A stretch of DNA of 64,000 nt from G11 sp947167445. GTDB taxonomy: Bacteria; Bacillota; Clostridia; Lachnospirales; Lachnospiraceae. The notes below the pieces were generated by a model. It saw only the letters and a list, made by a program, of their open reading frames with translations. It was not told the origin of the DNA and searched no databases. Numbering within the stretch: the stretch's first letter is position 1; each line of letters begins with the position of its first letter. The position numbers were made by a program, and so were the translations under genes. The DNA is taken from the NCBI GenBank assembly GCA_947167445.1, contig CAMVID010000012.1, positions 1 to 64,000 of the forward strand, in the 5' to 3' direction. Positions 41,777 to 51,474 of the stretch are shown here, piece after piece.

Positions 41777-41878
41777 AATCCCCAAATCAAGCATCCCGAA
41801 GGCGCTCAAAAGACCCAAAAATGCTCAAGACGCTCCCCAAACTCCGCCAAAGAAAAGAACAAGTGCAGGCGCCGCCCC

Positions 41879-42613
41879 TTACTCCTCATACCCCACAAGC
41901 ACCAGTCCGCAGGCGGGGGCGGTGGGGCCGGCGGCCTCACGGTTCTTTGCTTCAAGGGCTTCGCCCACCCAGGCCGCCGGCTTTCTTCCCATGCCGACCT
42001 CCATTAAGGTGCCGGCAATGATTCTGACCATGTTATACAAGAAGCCGCTGCCTGTAACGGAGATAATAATCTCCGGTCCATGCTTAATGACACTTATGTC
42101 ATATATCGTTCTGACTTTTGAGTCACTTTGAGCATTTACACTACACATAGATGTAAAGTCATGTTCACCCACAAGATACTGTGCTGCCTCATTCATCTTC
42201 TCCACATCAAGCTCATGATAGGTGAAGTGGCTGTAGAGACGCCTTACAGGAGAAGGAAACTCGTCCGAATATATATGATATTCATATCTTTTCTTCATGC
42301 CGGTCTTCCTTGGATGAAAGTCAAGAGGCACCTCACGAGATCCCACAATCCTTATATCTTCGGGCAATCTGGCGTTTAATGCGTATGAAAACTTCTCTGC
42401 TGGCATCTGCATTTCTGTATCAAAAACAGCAAGGTTACCAAGAGCATGCACACCTGTATCAGTTCTGCTTGCTCCGATAACCCTGATCTCTTCATTAACC
42501 AAATCGGTCAATGCCTTATTTAATTCCGCTTCGATGGTGTTGGCGTTATCCTGAGCCTGCCAGCCATGATAATTTGTTCCATCGTAAGCCACCGTAAGAA
42601 GTACTCTCTTCAT
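41879..42613 (-). CDS. truA: tRNA pseudouridine(38-40) synthase
   Basis: The enzyme (244 aa) makes pseudouridine at positions 38-40 of tRNA anticodon arms. The substrate-site YDGTNYHGWQAQDN is near the N-terminus and the catalytic Asp is in GASRTDTGVHALGN near residue 50. The VGEHDFTS and SGFLYNMVRIIAGTL segments complete the signature. The start at 42613 (MKRVLL) begins one base after the ecfT stop, with GGAGG in the ecfT end; upstream in-frame codons lie within ecfT. It continues the ecfA1-ecfA2-ecfT operon. Confidence 0.93.
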   Translation of the reverse strand: MKRVLLTVAYDGTNYHGWQAQDNANTIEAELNKALTDLVNEEIRVIGASRTDTGVHALGNLAVFDTEMQMPAEKFSYALNARLPEDIRIVGSREVPLDFHPRKTGMKKRYEYHIYSDEFPSPVRRLYSHFTYHELDVEKMNEAAQYLVGEHDFTSMCSVNAQSDSKVRTIYDISVIKHGPEIIISVTGSGFLYNMVRIIAGTLMEVGMGRKPAAWVGEALEAKNREAAGPTAPACGLVLVGYEE

Positions 42614-42614
42614 A

Positions 42615-43439
42615 CTACCAGACAAATCCTCCAACAGGGATTCCAAACTTGCCGACTATAATAACAGCTGCTATATAAACAACCAGAATGCCGTAGGCAA
42701 TTCCGTCTCTCTTTCTGTATTTCAAAGGTTTCATCTTGGTACGGTGCTCACCGCCGCGATAACATCTTGCTTCCATTGCAAGTGCAAGATCGTTTGCTCT
42801 TCTGAAGGCGGATATAAACAAAGGAACCAGCAAGGGAACCATAGCCTTGGCTCTCTTAATAAGTCCGCCGCTTTCAAAGTCCGCTCCTCTTGCAATCTGC
42901 GCCTTCATTATCTTGTCAGTCTCCTCAAGAAGAATGGGAATGAATCTTAAGGCAATGGACATCATCATGGAGATTTCATGAACCGGAACCTTAATTTTCT
43001 TAAGAGGTGACATGACGCTTTCCATTCCGTCCGTCAAGTTGTTGGGTGTGGTGGTTAACGTCATAATTGATGAACCTAGAATTAACAACGAAAGCCTAAG
43101 TGCCATCATAAGCGCCATTCTTATGCCTTCTACCGTTATGGTCACCTTCCAAAATGACACTACTGTCGTTCCTGTTGTGAATAATAAATTGCAAACAACC
43201 GTTATAATAAGAAGAAAAACAATGGTCTTCATACCCTTGACAATGAACTTAAAGGGCACGGTGGAAAGCTTAACACAAATTGCCAGGAACAAAATGGCTA
43301 CAAGATAGCCAAGGAAATAATCCGACAAAAACAAGGACACCACAAAAGCCACAGTTCCCAAAAGTTTAACTCTGGGGTCCAGCCTGTGGATTACAGAATC
43401 GGATTGATAATATTGTCCAAGGGTAATATCTCGTAACAT
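42615..43439 (-). CDS. ecfT: ECF transporter T component
   Basis: This membrane protein (274 aa) has about five to six helices and joins two ATPases to interchangeable substrate-specific S components for vitamins and metals. The cytoplasmic coupling helices carry the AQIARGADFESGG and ALAMEARCYRGGEHRT motifs, matching the conserved Ala-Arg-Gly/Ala-Arg-Cys signatures. It follows ecfA2 with no gap. No S component is in this operon, as expected for a shared group II module. Confidence 0.94.
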   Translation of the reverse strand: MLRDITLGQYYQSDSVIHRLDPRVKLLGTVAFVVSLFLSDYFLGYLVAILFLAICVKLSTVPFKFIVKGMKTIVFLLIITVVCNLLFTTGTTVVSFWKVTITVEGIRMALMMALRLSLLILGSSIMTLTTTPNNLTDGMESVMSPLKKIKVPVHEISMMMSIALRFIPILLEETDKIMKAQIARGADFESGGLIKRAKAMVPLLVPLFISAFRRANDLALAMEARCYRGGEHRTKMKPLKYRKRDGIAYGILVVYIAAVIIVGKFGIPVGGFVW

Positions 43440-44294
43440 CTATTTCCGGCCTTTCAATGCCTTCACTATCTCGTCCGCCGCTTCATTAACCGTGGTAACT
43501 TCACAGTTAACCTTTAAACCGGCGTCATTTAATGCATGCATAATATATGTAACCTGGGGCGCTGCAAGTCCAACTGCCTCAAGCTCCTTGTAATTCTTAA
43601 ACACTTCAGAGGGCACATCATCATACATGACACGTCCCTTATTCATAACCACGATGCGGTCCACGTAGTTGGCCACGTCCTCCATACTGTGGGAAACCAG
43701 CACTACAGTCATTCCCGTGGTACGGCGAAGCTCAGATATCTTATCAAGAAGCTCGTCCCTTCCCTTGGGGTCAAGGCCTGCCGTAGGTTCATCAAGAACC
43801 AGCACCTCGGGACTCATGGCAAGAACACCTGCAATGGCGACTCTTCTCTTCTGCCCTCCTGACAGATCAAAGGGTGACTGGTAGAAATACTCATCCTCAA
43901 TTCCCACCATCTTTAAGGCTTCGTAAGCCTTCAGCTGAATCTTCTTGTCGTCCCATCCAAGGTTCTTTGGTCCGAAACATACGTCGGTAAAAACGTCAAC
44001 TTCGAATAACTGGTGCTCAGGGTACTGGAACACAAGTCCAACCTTGCTTCTTAATTCTTTTTTGTTGTAGTCACTGTCGTATATGTCCTCACCATTATAG
44101 TAAATGGTGCCGCTTGTGGCCTTCATTAGCCCGTTCAGATGCTGAACCAGCGTTGATTTGCCGGAACCCGTATGCCCGATAAGTCCGATAAACTCGCCGT
44201 CATTAATAACAAGATTAATGTCATCCAGCGCCTTTACAGGCATGTTGGTGTCGGCGTCATATACGTAAGATACATGATCTAAAATAATCGACAT
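43440..44294 (-). CDS. ecfA2: ECF transporter ATPase A2
   Basis: The ATPase (284 aa) has Walker A GHTGSGKSTL near residue 40, VFQYPEHQLFE in the Q-loop, signature LSGGQKRRVAIAGVL and Walker B VLVLDEPTAGLDP. The Gln-x-Leu-Phe in the Q-loop is typical of EcfA2. It pairs with EcfA1, 21 nt upstream, and EcfT. Confidence 0.94.
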   Translation of the reverse strand: MSIILDHVSYVYDADTNMPVKALDDINLVINDGEFIGLIGHTGSGKSTLVQHLNGLMKATSGTIYYNGEDIYDSDYNKKELRSKVGLVFQYPEHQLFEVDVFTDVCFGPKNLGWDDKKIQLKAYEALKMVGIEDEYFYQSPFDLSGGQKRRVAIAGVLAMSPEVLVLDEPTAGLDPKGRDELLDKISELRRTTGMTVVLVSHSMEDVANYVDRIVVMNKGRVMYDDVPSEVFKNYKELEAVGLAAPQVTYIMHALNDAGLKVNCEVTTVNEAADEIVKALKGRK

Positions 44295-44315
44295 AATATC
44301 ACCTTAAGTGAAAAA

Positions 44316-45161
44316 CTATAATCCGAGAGCCTTAACAAGCTCTTCCTTTGTAAGAATTCCGTCGGGAAGCTTAACCCCACGTTTCTTAAGTTCGTAGGCA
44401 AGAAGTGTAACCTGTGGAACATCAAGTCTCAAGGCCTTTAATTCATCAACCTTTGAGAAAACTTCCCTTGGGGTTCCCTCCATGGCTATCTTTCCCTTTT
44501 CCATGACAAAAACCTTATCCGCGTGAATAATCTCTTCCATATAATGAGTGATGAGAATAACTGTGATTCCCTCCACATCGTTTAAGGCCCTGGCTGCTCT
44601 TATAACCTCTTTTCGTCCGTTGGGATCAAGCATTGCTGTGGGCTCATCAAACACGATGCACTTAGGGTGCATTGCAAGAACTCCCGCAATGGAAACCCTC
44701 TGTTTCTGACCTCCGGATAAATGGTTGGGGGATTTCTTTCTGAATTCATACATTCCCACAGCCTTAAGGCTCTCTTCCACTCTCTGCCAGATTTCCTCCG
44801 TGGGAACTCCCATGTTCTCCGGTCCAAAACCCACGTCCTCCTCAACCACCTGACCTATTATCTGGTTGTCGGGATTCTGGAAAACCATTCCGGCCTCTTG
44901 GCGGATATTCCAGACATTGGCTTCATCAGCCGTATCCATTCCGTCCACCCAGACCGTTCCTTCGGTGGGATGAAGAATAGCGTTGATGTGCTTGGCAAAA
45001 GTAGACTTGCCTGAACCATTGTGCCCAAGAATAGCAATGAACTGGCCTTCCTTAATATCAAGGCTTACATTGTCGATGGCGGTGGTTATGCCGTCCACGT
45101 TGCCTTCTTCATCTCGTCTTATATATTCAAATGTCAGATCTTTAGCTTTTACTATGCTCAT
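44316..45161 (-). CDS. ecfA1: ECF transporter ATPase A1
   Basis: The ATPase (281 aa) has Walker A GHNGSGKSTFAKH, Q-loop VFQNPDNQIIGQVVEEDV (the NQI form typical of EcfA1), signature LSGGQKQRVSIAGVLAMHP and Walker B CIVFDEPTAMLDP. AAAAGGTC before MSIVKAKDLTFEY sets the start at 45161. In many Firmicutes it directly follows rplQ; here a carbohydrate locus of about 12 kb lies between them, and ecfA1 has its own promoter. Confidence 0.94.
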   Translation of the reverse strand: MSIVKAKDLTFEYIRRDEEGNVDGITTAIDNVSLDIKEGQFIAILGHNGSGKSTFAKHINAILHPTEGTVWVDGMDTADEANVWNIRQEAGMVFQNPDNQIIGQVVEEDVGFGPENMGVPTEEIWQRVEESLKAVGMYEFRKKSPNHLSGGQKQRVSIAGVLAMHPKCIVFDEPTAMLDPNGRKEVIRAARALNDVEGITVILITHYMEEIIHADKVFVMEKGKIAMEGTPREVFSKVDELKALRLDVPQVTLLAYELKKRGVKLPDGILTKEELVKALGL

Positions 45162-45196
45162 AATATGACCTTTTCCCGGAAACACTTAACTACATT

Positions 45197-45225
45197 ATTT
45201 TACTCGATATCAAAGACTTTTACAA
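45197..45225 (-). promoter_or_regulatory. Promoter of the ecfA1-ecfA2-ecfT-truA operon
   Basis: TTGTAA (45220-45225), 17 bp and TAAAAT (45197-45202) on the minus strand, about 35 bp ahead of the ecfA1 start. Confidence 0.6.
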
Positions 45226-45242
45226 TGACCCTAACTGAATAC

Positions 45243-45279
45243 GACAAACACCTCCCCGGGGGTTGGGGAGGTGCCTGTC
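45243..45279. repeat. GC-rich hairpin at the edge of the sugar-transport locus
   Basis: CACCTCCCC and GGGGAGGTG pair around GGGGGTT, and GACA/TGTC pair outside after a two-base bulge. There is no clear T-run, so termination of the permease transcript would be weak. It shares GCCTGTC with the hairpin after metY (12225-12254). Confidence 0.55.
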
Positions 45280-45312
45280 AAACCAATGAGAGAGGACATG
45301 AGAAAAAGTATG

Positions 45313-46140
45313 TCATTCCTTTATTGCGCCCGCTGATACACTGCTGATGATGTATTTCGAAAATGCGATAAAAACAAGCAAAATCGGGATAATCGAAATT
45401 GCAACCGAGAGGTAAATGGCTCCCTGGTTTGAATTAATATGGTTGGAAGCCTTTAGGGTTGCCATCATAACGGGCAAGGTCATTTTGTCAGTTTTATTAA
45501 TGAGGATCATGGGTAAGAGATAACTGTTCCAGTTTCCGATGAAAGCCATGATTCCCATGGTTGCCACAGCCGGTGCCACGATGGGTGTCACTATTTTGTG
45601 GAAAGAGTAAATCTCGCTGGCTCCGTCAATTCTCGCTGCCTCAATAAGAGACTTTGGAAGGGAGCTTAAGATGTACTGTCTTAGGAAAAATACTGTTCCG
45701 GGAGCCGCAATGGCCGGAATAATAAGGGGTATATATGAGTTAACCAGGTGAAGTTTGGTGCACAACTGATAGAAACCAATCAGTGAAAGCTGTCCCGGAA
45801 TCATCATAAATGCAAGGATTGCACCGAATATTACCTTGTTTCCTTTAAACTCATAAAATGCCAGTCCATATGCCGTAAGTGTTGAAAAGTATGCGCATAA
45901 AAGTGTTGCGGGCACCGAAACAAGAACTGAGTTCCAGATACCTTTGAAAAGGTTAAAGTAGTCAAAAACCGTTTCCCAGTTTTCCTTTAAGGCATTTCCG
46001 GGAATAAAAGTGAAACCTGAAACTATGTCTGCGCCTGTTCTTGTGGCGTTAATCATCATTAACGCGAAGGGGAGCATACAGGTTAAGGCAAGAAGGACAA
46101 GCAAAAAATACAGGATTCCTTTTTTAATCTTGAAAGCCAT
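45313..46140 (-). CDS. Carbohydrate ABC transporter permease (MalG type)
   Basis: The permease (275 aa) has six membrane helices and the EAA loop SLIEAARIDGASEIYSFHKIV near residue 180 (split here), which docks on the ATPase. It is the last gene of binding protein - permease - permease. No ATPase gene lies nearby, so a shared multi-sugar ATPase encoded elsewhere is expected, as in many Firmicutes. Substrate is probably a glucan or oligosaccharide made available for the GH3 enzyme upstream. Confidence 0.92.
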   Translation of the reverse strand: MAFKIKKGILYFLLVLLALTCMLPFALMMINATRTGADIVSGFTFIPGNALKENWETVFDYFNLFKGIWNSVLVSVPATLLCAYFSTLTAYGLAFYEFKGNKVIFGAILAFMMIPGQLSLIGFYQLCTKLHLVNSYIPLIIPAIAAPGTVFFLRQYILSSLPKSLIEAARIDGASEIYSFHKIVTPIVAPAVATMGIMAFIGNWNSYLLPMILINKTDKMTLPVMMATLKASNHINSNQGAIYLSVAISIIPILLVFIAFSKYIISSVSAGAIKE

Positions 46141-47064
46141 TTACTTATCCCCCTTTCCCCTGAATAGTTTAAGCTCAACCACAGAAACCGTAAGGATTAT
46201 AAGGAAGAGCACATAAGCCACTGCCGATGCGTATCCAACCTGAGTTGTTCCTGTTGTGAAACCGAATTTATACAGATACATCATTACCGTCTGAACCGAA
46301 CCGTATGCACTTGATGCGGTTTCGATCATAAGGAAGGGCAGATCGAACATCTGGAGACCACCGATAAGAGAGGTGATGGCCACGTACATCATAATGGGTT
46401 TGATGAGAGGTAATGTGATTTTGCCAAATATAGTCCAACGACCGGCGCCGTCTATGGCAGCCGCCTCGAAGTAATCTCTGTTAATACTCTGAACTCCCGC
46501 CATAAGCATTAAGAAGGAGTTTCCAAACCACATCCAGGACTGAATCACCGCAACGGTGTAGCCTGCTGTGGCGGAGCTTCCGATCCAGTTAACCGGATTA
46601 TATCTTGCTCCGAACAAGTCATAAATTGATTTGATAATTATGTTAAAAGTACCGTATCTCCAATCAAGCAAAGTGGAGAAGAGGAATGCAATTGATGTTG
46701 CCGCAATGATATTGGGCAGATAATAAATTATTCTGAAAACCGGCAGGCCTCTCATTTTGTACTTTACATCCGAAAATACCATCATGAGAAGGAAAGCCAG
46801 GCCTAACTGCAGAACGATGTTAACTATCCAGATCCTTACCGTGTTCCATAAAGCGATCCAGAAGAATTTGTCTGAAAGAACACGGATATAGTTCTTGAAA
46901 CCGATAATGTCCGCATCACCCACAACCTTAAGGTTGGTGAAGCTTAGGTATAATGTCCTTAACACAGGATAAATACTGAAAATACAGAAAACTATCACGA
47001 AGGGAGCCACGAAGGCATAGCCCCAGTTGTTGTAAGCTGTAACTTTAGATTTTTTCTTTGTCAT
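46141..47064 (-). CDS. Carbohydrate ABC transporter permease (MalF type)
   Basis: The permease (307 aa) has six membrane helices, with the first at residues 12-32, and the EAA loop NRDYFEAAAIDGAGRWTIF near residue 195. It is immediately upstream of the MalG-type gene with no gap. It follows the binding-protein gene after a 75-bp gap holding a stable hairpin. It imports a sugar of unknown identity in partnership with the 47140 binding protein. Confidence 0.92.
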   Translation of the reverse strand: MTKKKSKVTAYNNWGYAFVAPFVIVFCIFSIYPVLRTLYLSFTNLKVVGDADIIGFKNYIRVLSDKFFWIALWNTVRIWIVNIVLQLGLAFLLMMVFSDVKYKMRGLPVFRIIYYLPNIIAATSIAFLFSTLLDWRYGTFNIIIKSIYDLFGARYNPVNWIGSSATAGYTVAVIQSWMWFGNSFLMLMAGVQSINRDYFEAAAIDGAGRWTIFGKITLPLIKPIMMYVAITSLIGGLQMFDLPFLMIETASSAYGSVQTVMMYLYKFGFTTGTTQVGYASAVAYVLFLIILTVSVVELKLFRGKGDK

Positions 47065-47092
47065 AAAAGGTGCCTCCCTGGGGAGTCAAACT

Positions 47093-47117
47093 GCCACCGG
47101 GACATAATCCCGGTGAC
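47093..47117 (-). other. Intercistronic hairpin between binding protein and permeases
   Basis: GCCACCGGGA and TCCCGGTGAC pair (one mismatch, 5-nt loop) without a T-run. Such hairpins commonly keep binding-protein mRNA more abundant than permease mRNA. Confidence 0.65.
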
Positions 47118-47139
47118 AATTGACACTTAAGAAGATATT

Positions 47140-48558
47140 CTATCTTTCGATGATCATATCAGGATATGTGGACTGAACGAGATCATAGAAATCGTTGATT
47201 GCAGTCTCTTTATCCTTCTCGCCTGTCTTAATGGCTCCGATTGCCTGTCCCCAGGCATCATTGATAGCCTTGTCGTACTGAGTTACCTTTGAGTAGTCAA
47301 TACCCTTAGCCTGCTCAAGCCAGAAAGCGTAAAGTTTCTCTCCGCCGTATACAGCGTTCTCATCGTTTGCATGCTTCTCAAGAGCTGAAATCAGGGATAC
47401 TGTATCACCTTCGGAAACTTCAATCCACCAGTCAGCCGTCTCTTCGTTTAATGTACAGAACTTAATGAAGTCCCAAGCTGTCTCTTTTCTCTCAGAGTTG
47501 GCTGAGATACCGATGAATGTACCGCCACCGAAACCGTATGCGGGACCTGCACAAACACCCCAAAGTCCGGATGTTTCCTTAACGTTGTCTCTCATTGTGA
47601 GAACGCCCCATGAGGGAAGTCCGAATGCAAATACTTCTGTTCTCTCAAGATCCTTTGTAGCTTCCTCGAAGGACTCAGCATCCCAAACGTTTACTGAATC
47701 GTCTTCGTAGTTCTGAATCTCAGCAGTAAGGATGGGAACGGAACCTGCCATAGCCTGATACCAGGGTGTTGACCACTGGTTAGCGTAAGCTGTAAGGTCT
47801 CCCTGATAGAGGTCAACTACAAGGTCCATGTATTTCTCTCTTGCTTCATCAACGTTAAGCTTTCCGTCGATAACCCATGCTGAGTCACCTGAGAAGTAGT
47901 TGATTTCGGAGTCAGATGAGAAAATTCTGTAACCTGCTGCCTTTAATGTCTTAGCTGTCTCAAGAATTGTAGGATAATCCTTGAAGAGCTTTCCGATTTC
48001 ATCGGGATCGTCTGTACCGAATACGGTCTTTGCAATGTCTCTTCTGTAGTAGATACCTGCAGGAGTAATCTGATAAGAGATTGCTCTCTGGATACCGTCA
48101 GCGTCTTTACCGACTTCCCAAACGTAGTCAACGATCTGGCCTTCATAGTCTTTAGCGCCAAGCTCGTCAAGGTTTGCGAAGAAACCTGCGTCATACATAT
48201 CACCGAGCATCTGAGGCTCACCAACGATGATATCGGGTTCTTTCTCGCCACCAACCAAAGCTGTCTGAACCTTTGTAGGATAGTTGGCAGGCTCGATAAC
48301 AACAACTTCTGTCTCTACACCTGTCTGTTCCTTGTATCTTTCAGCAAACTGCTCCAGATCCTGTGCCAAAGTCCAGATAACCAGCTTGTCATCAAGTCCA
48401 GTAGCTGTAGCCCCATCCGCAGTACTAACCTCTGCACTTTCGCCTGATGTACTTCCTGTTGTGGAAGCTTTGCTTCCGTTGTCTGTTCCGCCACATGCAA
48501 CAAGACCTAATGTCATTGCACCGGCAAGAAGAACTGAAAGTAACTTTTTAGTCTTCAT
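47140..48558 (-). CDS. Sugar ABC transporter substrate-binding lipoprotein
   Basis: The protein (472 aa) has a lipoprotein signal (SVLLAGAMTLGLVACGG; Cys at about 22) and a Ser/Thr/Ala linker. A family 1 extracellular solute-binding domain follows (KLVIWTLAQDLEQFAERYKEQTG split around residue 65; GGGTFIGISANSERKETAWDF near 355). It delivers a sugar to the two downstream permeases. Its promoter region carries the same 16-bp box found at the GH3 and sensor operons, so it is likely controlled by the YesN-type regulator at 51553. Confidence 0.92.
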   Translation of the reverse strand: MKTKKLLSVLLAGAMTLGLVACGGTDNGSKASTTGSTSGESAEVSTADGATATGLDDKLVIWTLAQDLEQFAERYKEQTGVETEVVVIEPANYPTKVQTALVGGEKEPDIIVGEPQMLGDMYDAGFFANLDELGAKDYEGQIVDYVWEVGKDADGIQRAISYQITPAGIYYRRDIAKTVFGTDDPDEIGKLFKDYPTILETAKTLKAAGYRIFSSDSEINYFSGDSAWVIDGKLNVDEAREKYMDLVVDLYQGDLTAYANQWSTPWYQAMAGSVPILTAEIQNYEDDSVNVWDAESFEEATKDLERTEVFAFGLPSWGVLTMRDNVKETSGLWGVCAGPAYGFGGGTFIGISANSERKETAWDFIKFCTLNEETADWWIEVSEGDTVSLISALEKHANDENAVYGGEKLYAFWLEQAKGIDYSKVTQYDKAINDAWGQAIGAIKTGEKDKETAINDFYDLVQSTYPDMIIER

Positions 48559-48609
48559 AAAAAAATCCTCCTATAATGTTGAACCAACTTTTTGTCTGTT
48601 GATGGTTTC

Positions 48610-48672
48610 ATTATAGGAGGACAAAAATCCCTGAAAAATTATATAAATTTTAAAAAGGTGTTATTTTTTTAG
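48610..48672 (-). promoter_or_regulatory. Promoter and shared box upstream of the sugar-binding protein
   Basis: The box CTAAAAAAATAACACC (minus; 48657-48672) overlaps the GH3 stop codon. A TATAAT (48610-48615) with a poor -35 (TTTTTC, 48633-48638) follows; the box ends 18 bp upstream of that -35. A weak -35 plus an upstream box fits activation by an AraC-type protein. Confidence 0.55.
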
Positions 48673-51437
48673 TCTATATTGCCGGTGATTTTGATGGTGT
48701 TAATCTTGATGCCACCCTGACCGAAATAGAGCTTCACAGCGTTGTATTTATTGCCAAACCACCCGATTTCTCTGGTGATTACAATCTTTTCGCCGTTAGT
48801 ATTCCTTAAGGTTTCGGTACCGAAATTGATGCCGTTAGCATAGAAGGTTATGGGAACCTGTGCCAGATCAGAAGCCTCCACCGAAAGCTCCATGGTAAGC
48901 TTGTGATTGCACTGATTCTCAGCCTCTATTCCTATAAGGAAGGACTTTCCTCTGGCGGTATTTATATCACTTCCGTCAATTGTAAGGCAGTTATTAACCA
49001 TGGGTCTGTACTCAAGGTTGAATGCCTCCTTGTCTTCCTCATCAAGGCTTTCCATGGCCTCCTTCTCTTCATCGGAGATTCTGCCAAGGCTCCTGTCCAT
49101 AACGGGGGAGCGCATTACGACTTTAAGAATTCTTGCTGCGCTTTCCTCCAATTTACCTCTTGTGAGGAGACCCTTCTCCATATATTCCTTGAGATTGTCC
49201 ACATCCTCGTTGGCAACTGCGTCCCTTATTACCATATATACATCGTTTCCGGCAATAACCATATCCGCAAGGTCGTTTACTGAAGGGTCCTTTCCTTCGC
49301 TGTTTACGCGAGCCCACCAGTCAGTCATAACCATGCCGTCAAAGCCCCATTCCTTCTTTAGAATTGAGGTGTCAAGTTCATAGTTTCCGGCACACCATAC
49401 GCCGTTAAGTACGCCGTATCCCGTCATTATAAGGTAAGCACCGCCCTCTTTCACCGCAAGTTCAAAGGTCTTTAAGTAGATTTCCCTTAAGGCTCTCTCT
49501 GAAACAACTGAGTCCACGGTATGTCTGCACTTCTCTTGGTTGTTTCCGGCAAAGTGTTTTATGGTTCCGGTTACACCGTACTTGGCCATTCCACGAAGCT
49601 GAGCGGCTGCGATTTTGCCTGTAAGAAGAGGGTCCTCTGAGAAATACTCAAAGTTTCTTCCGTTTAAAGGGTTTCTGTGAATATTGATGCCCGGGCCTAA
49701 AAGAGAGTCGATTCTGTTCTTTCTTAATTCTCTTCCTTCCCACTCATAAAGTTTCTCATTTAATTCATCATCGAAGGTTGAGGCAAGGCAGGTTCCGTTT
49801 GGCATAGCAAAAGCCTTGGTTCCGCAATCCATTCTGATACCGCTGGGGCCGTCAGCCACACATGCGGTGGGAATTCCAAAACTGACAAGTCTGTCGCTTA
49901 CTCCGCCGAAGGCTGCTGCCGTACCGGGAGTAACTCTTGCCGAACACATTCCCTCACCGCGTACCAGGCAGCGTAAATCCTCATCTGTCAGCTGTCCAAG
50001 GAAGGTGCTCAAAGCGACACGTCTGTCATAAACATCCGAAAGCTTATATCCGAAGTCTCCCGTGTACTCATAGGAGCTTACGTTGGTCTGAGATTCCTTA
50101 ACCCTTGGCTCGTAAGTCCTTGTGGGTACATCCTCGTACTCTTCTATATAGTTGCCACCGCCGATGGGCTTTGGCTTAATTCTCTTAAATTCTCTCAAAG
50201 GTGCCAGTGCCGAGTCCACCTTCTTGATTACCACGTCACGCTCAACGTTAAACTCGCCTATCTGAGCAGCGCTTCTTACGTTGTCGCCGGCATAAACTAT
50301 ATATGTTCCGGCCTCATAAAGGTAGGAGAAACGGTATCCGGTAGCTCCGGAGTCATCATAGCTTGCCCAGGTTTCATCTGATATTCTGAAGGATACGGTC
50401 TCAGAGTTTCCGGGCTTTATCTCCTTTGTTTTCTTATATCCGATAAGAACCCTGGCAGATTTGCCAAGCTTACCCTGAGGTGCCTTAATAAAGAGCATAA
50501 CAAGGCTCTTTCCCGGTACATCACCTGTGTTTGTGACGGTGACCTCAGCCTCCAGCTTATCGTGGAGAAAAAAGCATTTTTCATCCGACTGGGTAAAGGT
50601 GGTATAACTTAAGCCGTAACCGAAGGGGTAAAGTACCTTCTCCTTGGCAAAGGTCTCAAAATATCTGTAACCAACATAGATATCCTCAGCGTAGAGATTT
50701 ACTTTTTCACCGGAGAAATTCTTTGTGCTGGGATATGCCTCAAGGCTTTCGGCTATGGTGTCCGTCAGATGGCCGCAGGGATTGACTCTGCCCATAAGTA
50801 CGTCGCAAACCGCATTTCCGCCTTCCTGGCCACCCTGCCAAACGTACATTACGCCTGAGGGATTGTACTTTTTAACCCAGGACATGTCAAAAATGCTTCC
50901 TGAATTAAGAAGCACAATTACTTTATCAAAGGATTCACAGACCTTCGCAATCATTTCCTCCTCAAGATCTGAAAGGAGATATCCGCCCTTGCCTGCAGGA
51001 GTGTCCTTATCTTCTCCCGCAAGACGGCCGATTATGATTATGGCCTTGTCATTTCTCTTTCTTGCTGCCTTAAGTATTTCATCGTCGATAGGCATCTCCT
51101 CCTGGCTTGAAGGCTCGGTAGCCCATCCGTTTCCGGCGTCGAAAAGGTGCTCGGAAACCCATGCCCTGTATACCTCAAGCACTTCCTTATCAACGGTAAT
51201 GTCCTTCTCATCAAGAAGGGCATCCAGGATGCTCACCACATATCTGGTGTTTACAAGTCCCCCCGAACCCGTGCCGCTCTTATAGTAATTAAGCTGATCA
51301 CGTCCGAAAACTGCCACCTTCTCGCCCTTCTTAAGGGGAAGAACCCTGCCTTCGTTTTCCAAAAGCACAGCTCCTTCGGCAGCGGCCTTTCTTGCCACAC
51401 GAGCGTATTCATCCCAGTCTATAATGTATTTGTTCAT
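48669..51437 (-). CDS. GH3 beta-glucosidase with swapped domain order
   Basis: In this 922-residue enzyme the alpha/beta sandwich domain comes first (AAAEGAVLLENEGRVLPL at about 15-33; VLLNSGSIFDMSW near 170). A fibronectin-III-like domain follows (about 300-400), then the TIM-barrel domain (PTACVADGPSGIRMD near 530), with the nucleophile D706 in DGMVMTDWW. This reversed order is known for some rumen beta-glucosidases, including Butyrivibrio. No signal peptide is visible, so it acts on imported glucosides. The first 30 residues carry the usual start, with GGGAGGAAAC upstream. Confidence 0.93.
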   Translation of the reverse strand: MNKYIIDWDEYARVARKAAAEGAVLLENEGRVLPLKKGEKVAVFGRDQLNYYKSGTGSGGLVNTRYVVSILDALLDEKDITVDKEVLEVYRAWVSEHLFDAGNGWATEPSSQEEMPIDDEILKAARKRNDKAIIIIGRLAGEDKDTPAGKGGYLLSDLEEEMIAKVCESFDKVIVLLNSGSIFDMSWVKKYNPSGVMYVWQGGQEGGNAVCDVLMGRVNPCGHLTDTIAESLEAYPSTKNFSGEKVNLYAEDIYVGYRYFETFAKEKVLYPFGYGLSYTTFTQSDEKCFFLHDKLEAEVTVTNTGDVPGKSLVMLFIKAPQGKLGKSARVLIGYKKTKEIKPGNSETVSFRISDETWASYDDSGATGYRFSYLYEAGTYIVYAGDNVRSAAQIGEFNVERDVVIKKVDSALAPLREFKRIKPKPIGGGNYIEEYEDVPTRTYEPRVKESQTNVSSYEYTGDFGYKLSDVYDRRVALSTFLGQLTDEDLRCLVRGEGMCSARVTPGTAAAFGGVSDRLVSFGIPTACVADGPSGIRMDCGTKAFAMPNGTCLASTFDDELNEKLYEWEGRELRKNRIDSLLGPGINIHRNPLNGRNFEYFSEDPLLTGKIAAAQLRGMAKYGVTGTIKHFAGNNQEKCRHTVDSVVSERALREIYLKTFELAVKEGGAYLIMTGYGVLNGVWCAGNYELDTSILKKEWGFDGMVMTDWWARVNSEGKDPSVNDLADMVIAGNDVYMVIRDAVANEDVDNLKEYMEKGLLTRGKLEESAARILKVVMRSPVMDRSLGRISDEEKEAMESLDEEDKEAFNLEYRPMVNNCLTIDGSDINTARGKSFLIGIEAENQCNHKLTMELSVEASDLAQVPITFYANGINFGTETLRNTNGEKIVITREIGWFGNKYNAVKLYFGQGGIKINTIKITGNID

Positions 51438-51474
51438 GTTTCCTCCCGAAACTTTAGTTTGTTCAGTTAATACA

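Noticed and set aside
41525..41818. 97-codon minus-strand frame with internal protein repeat
   Set aside because: The protein repeat is simply the translation of the duplicated 40-bp palindromes.
45243..45279. Strong rho-independent terminator of the sugar-permease operon
   Set aside because: The hairpin is stable, but neither strand has a U-run directly after it, so it is listed only as a repeat/hairpin.
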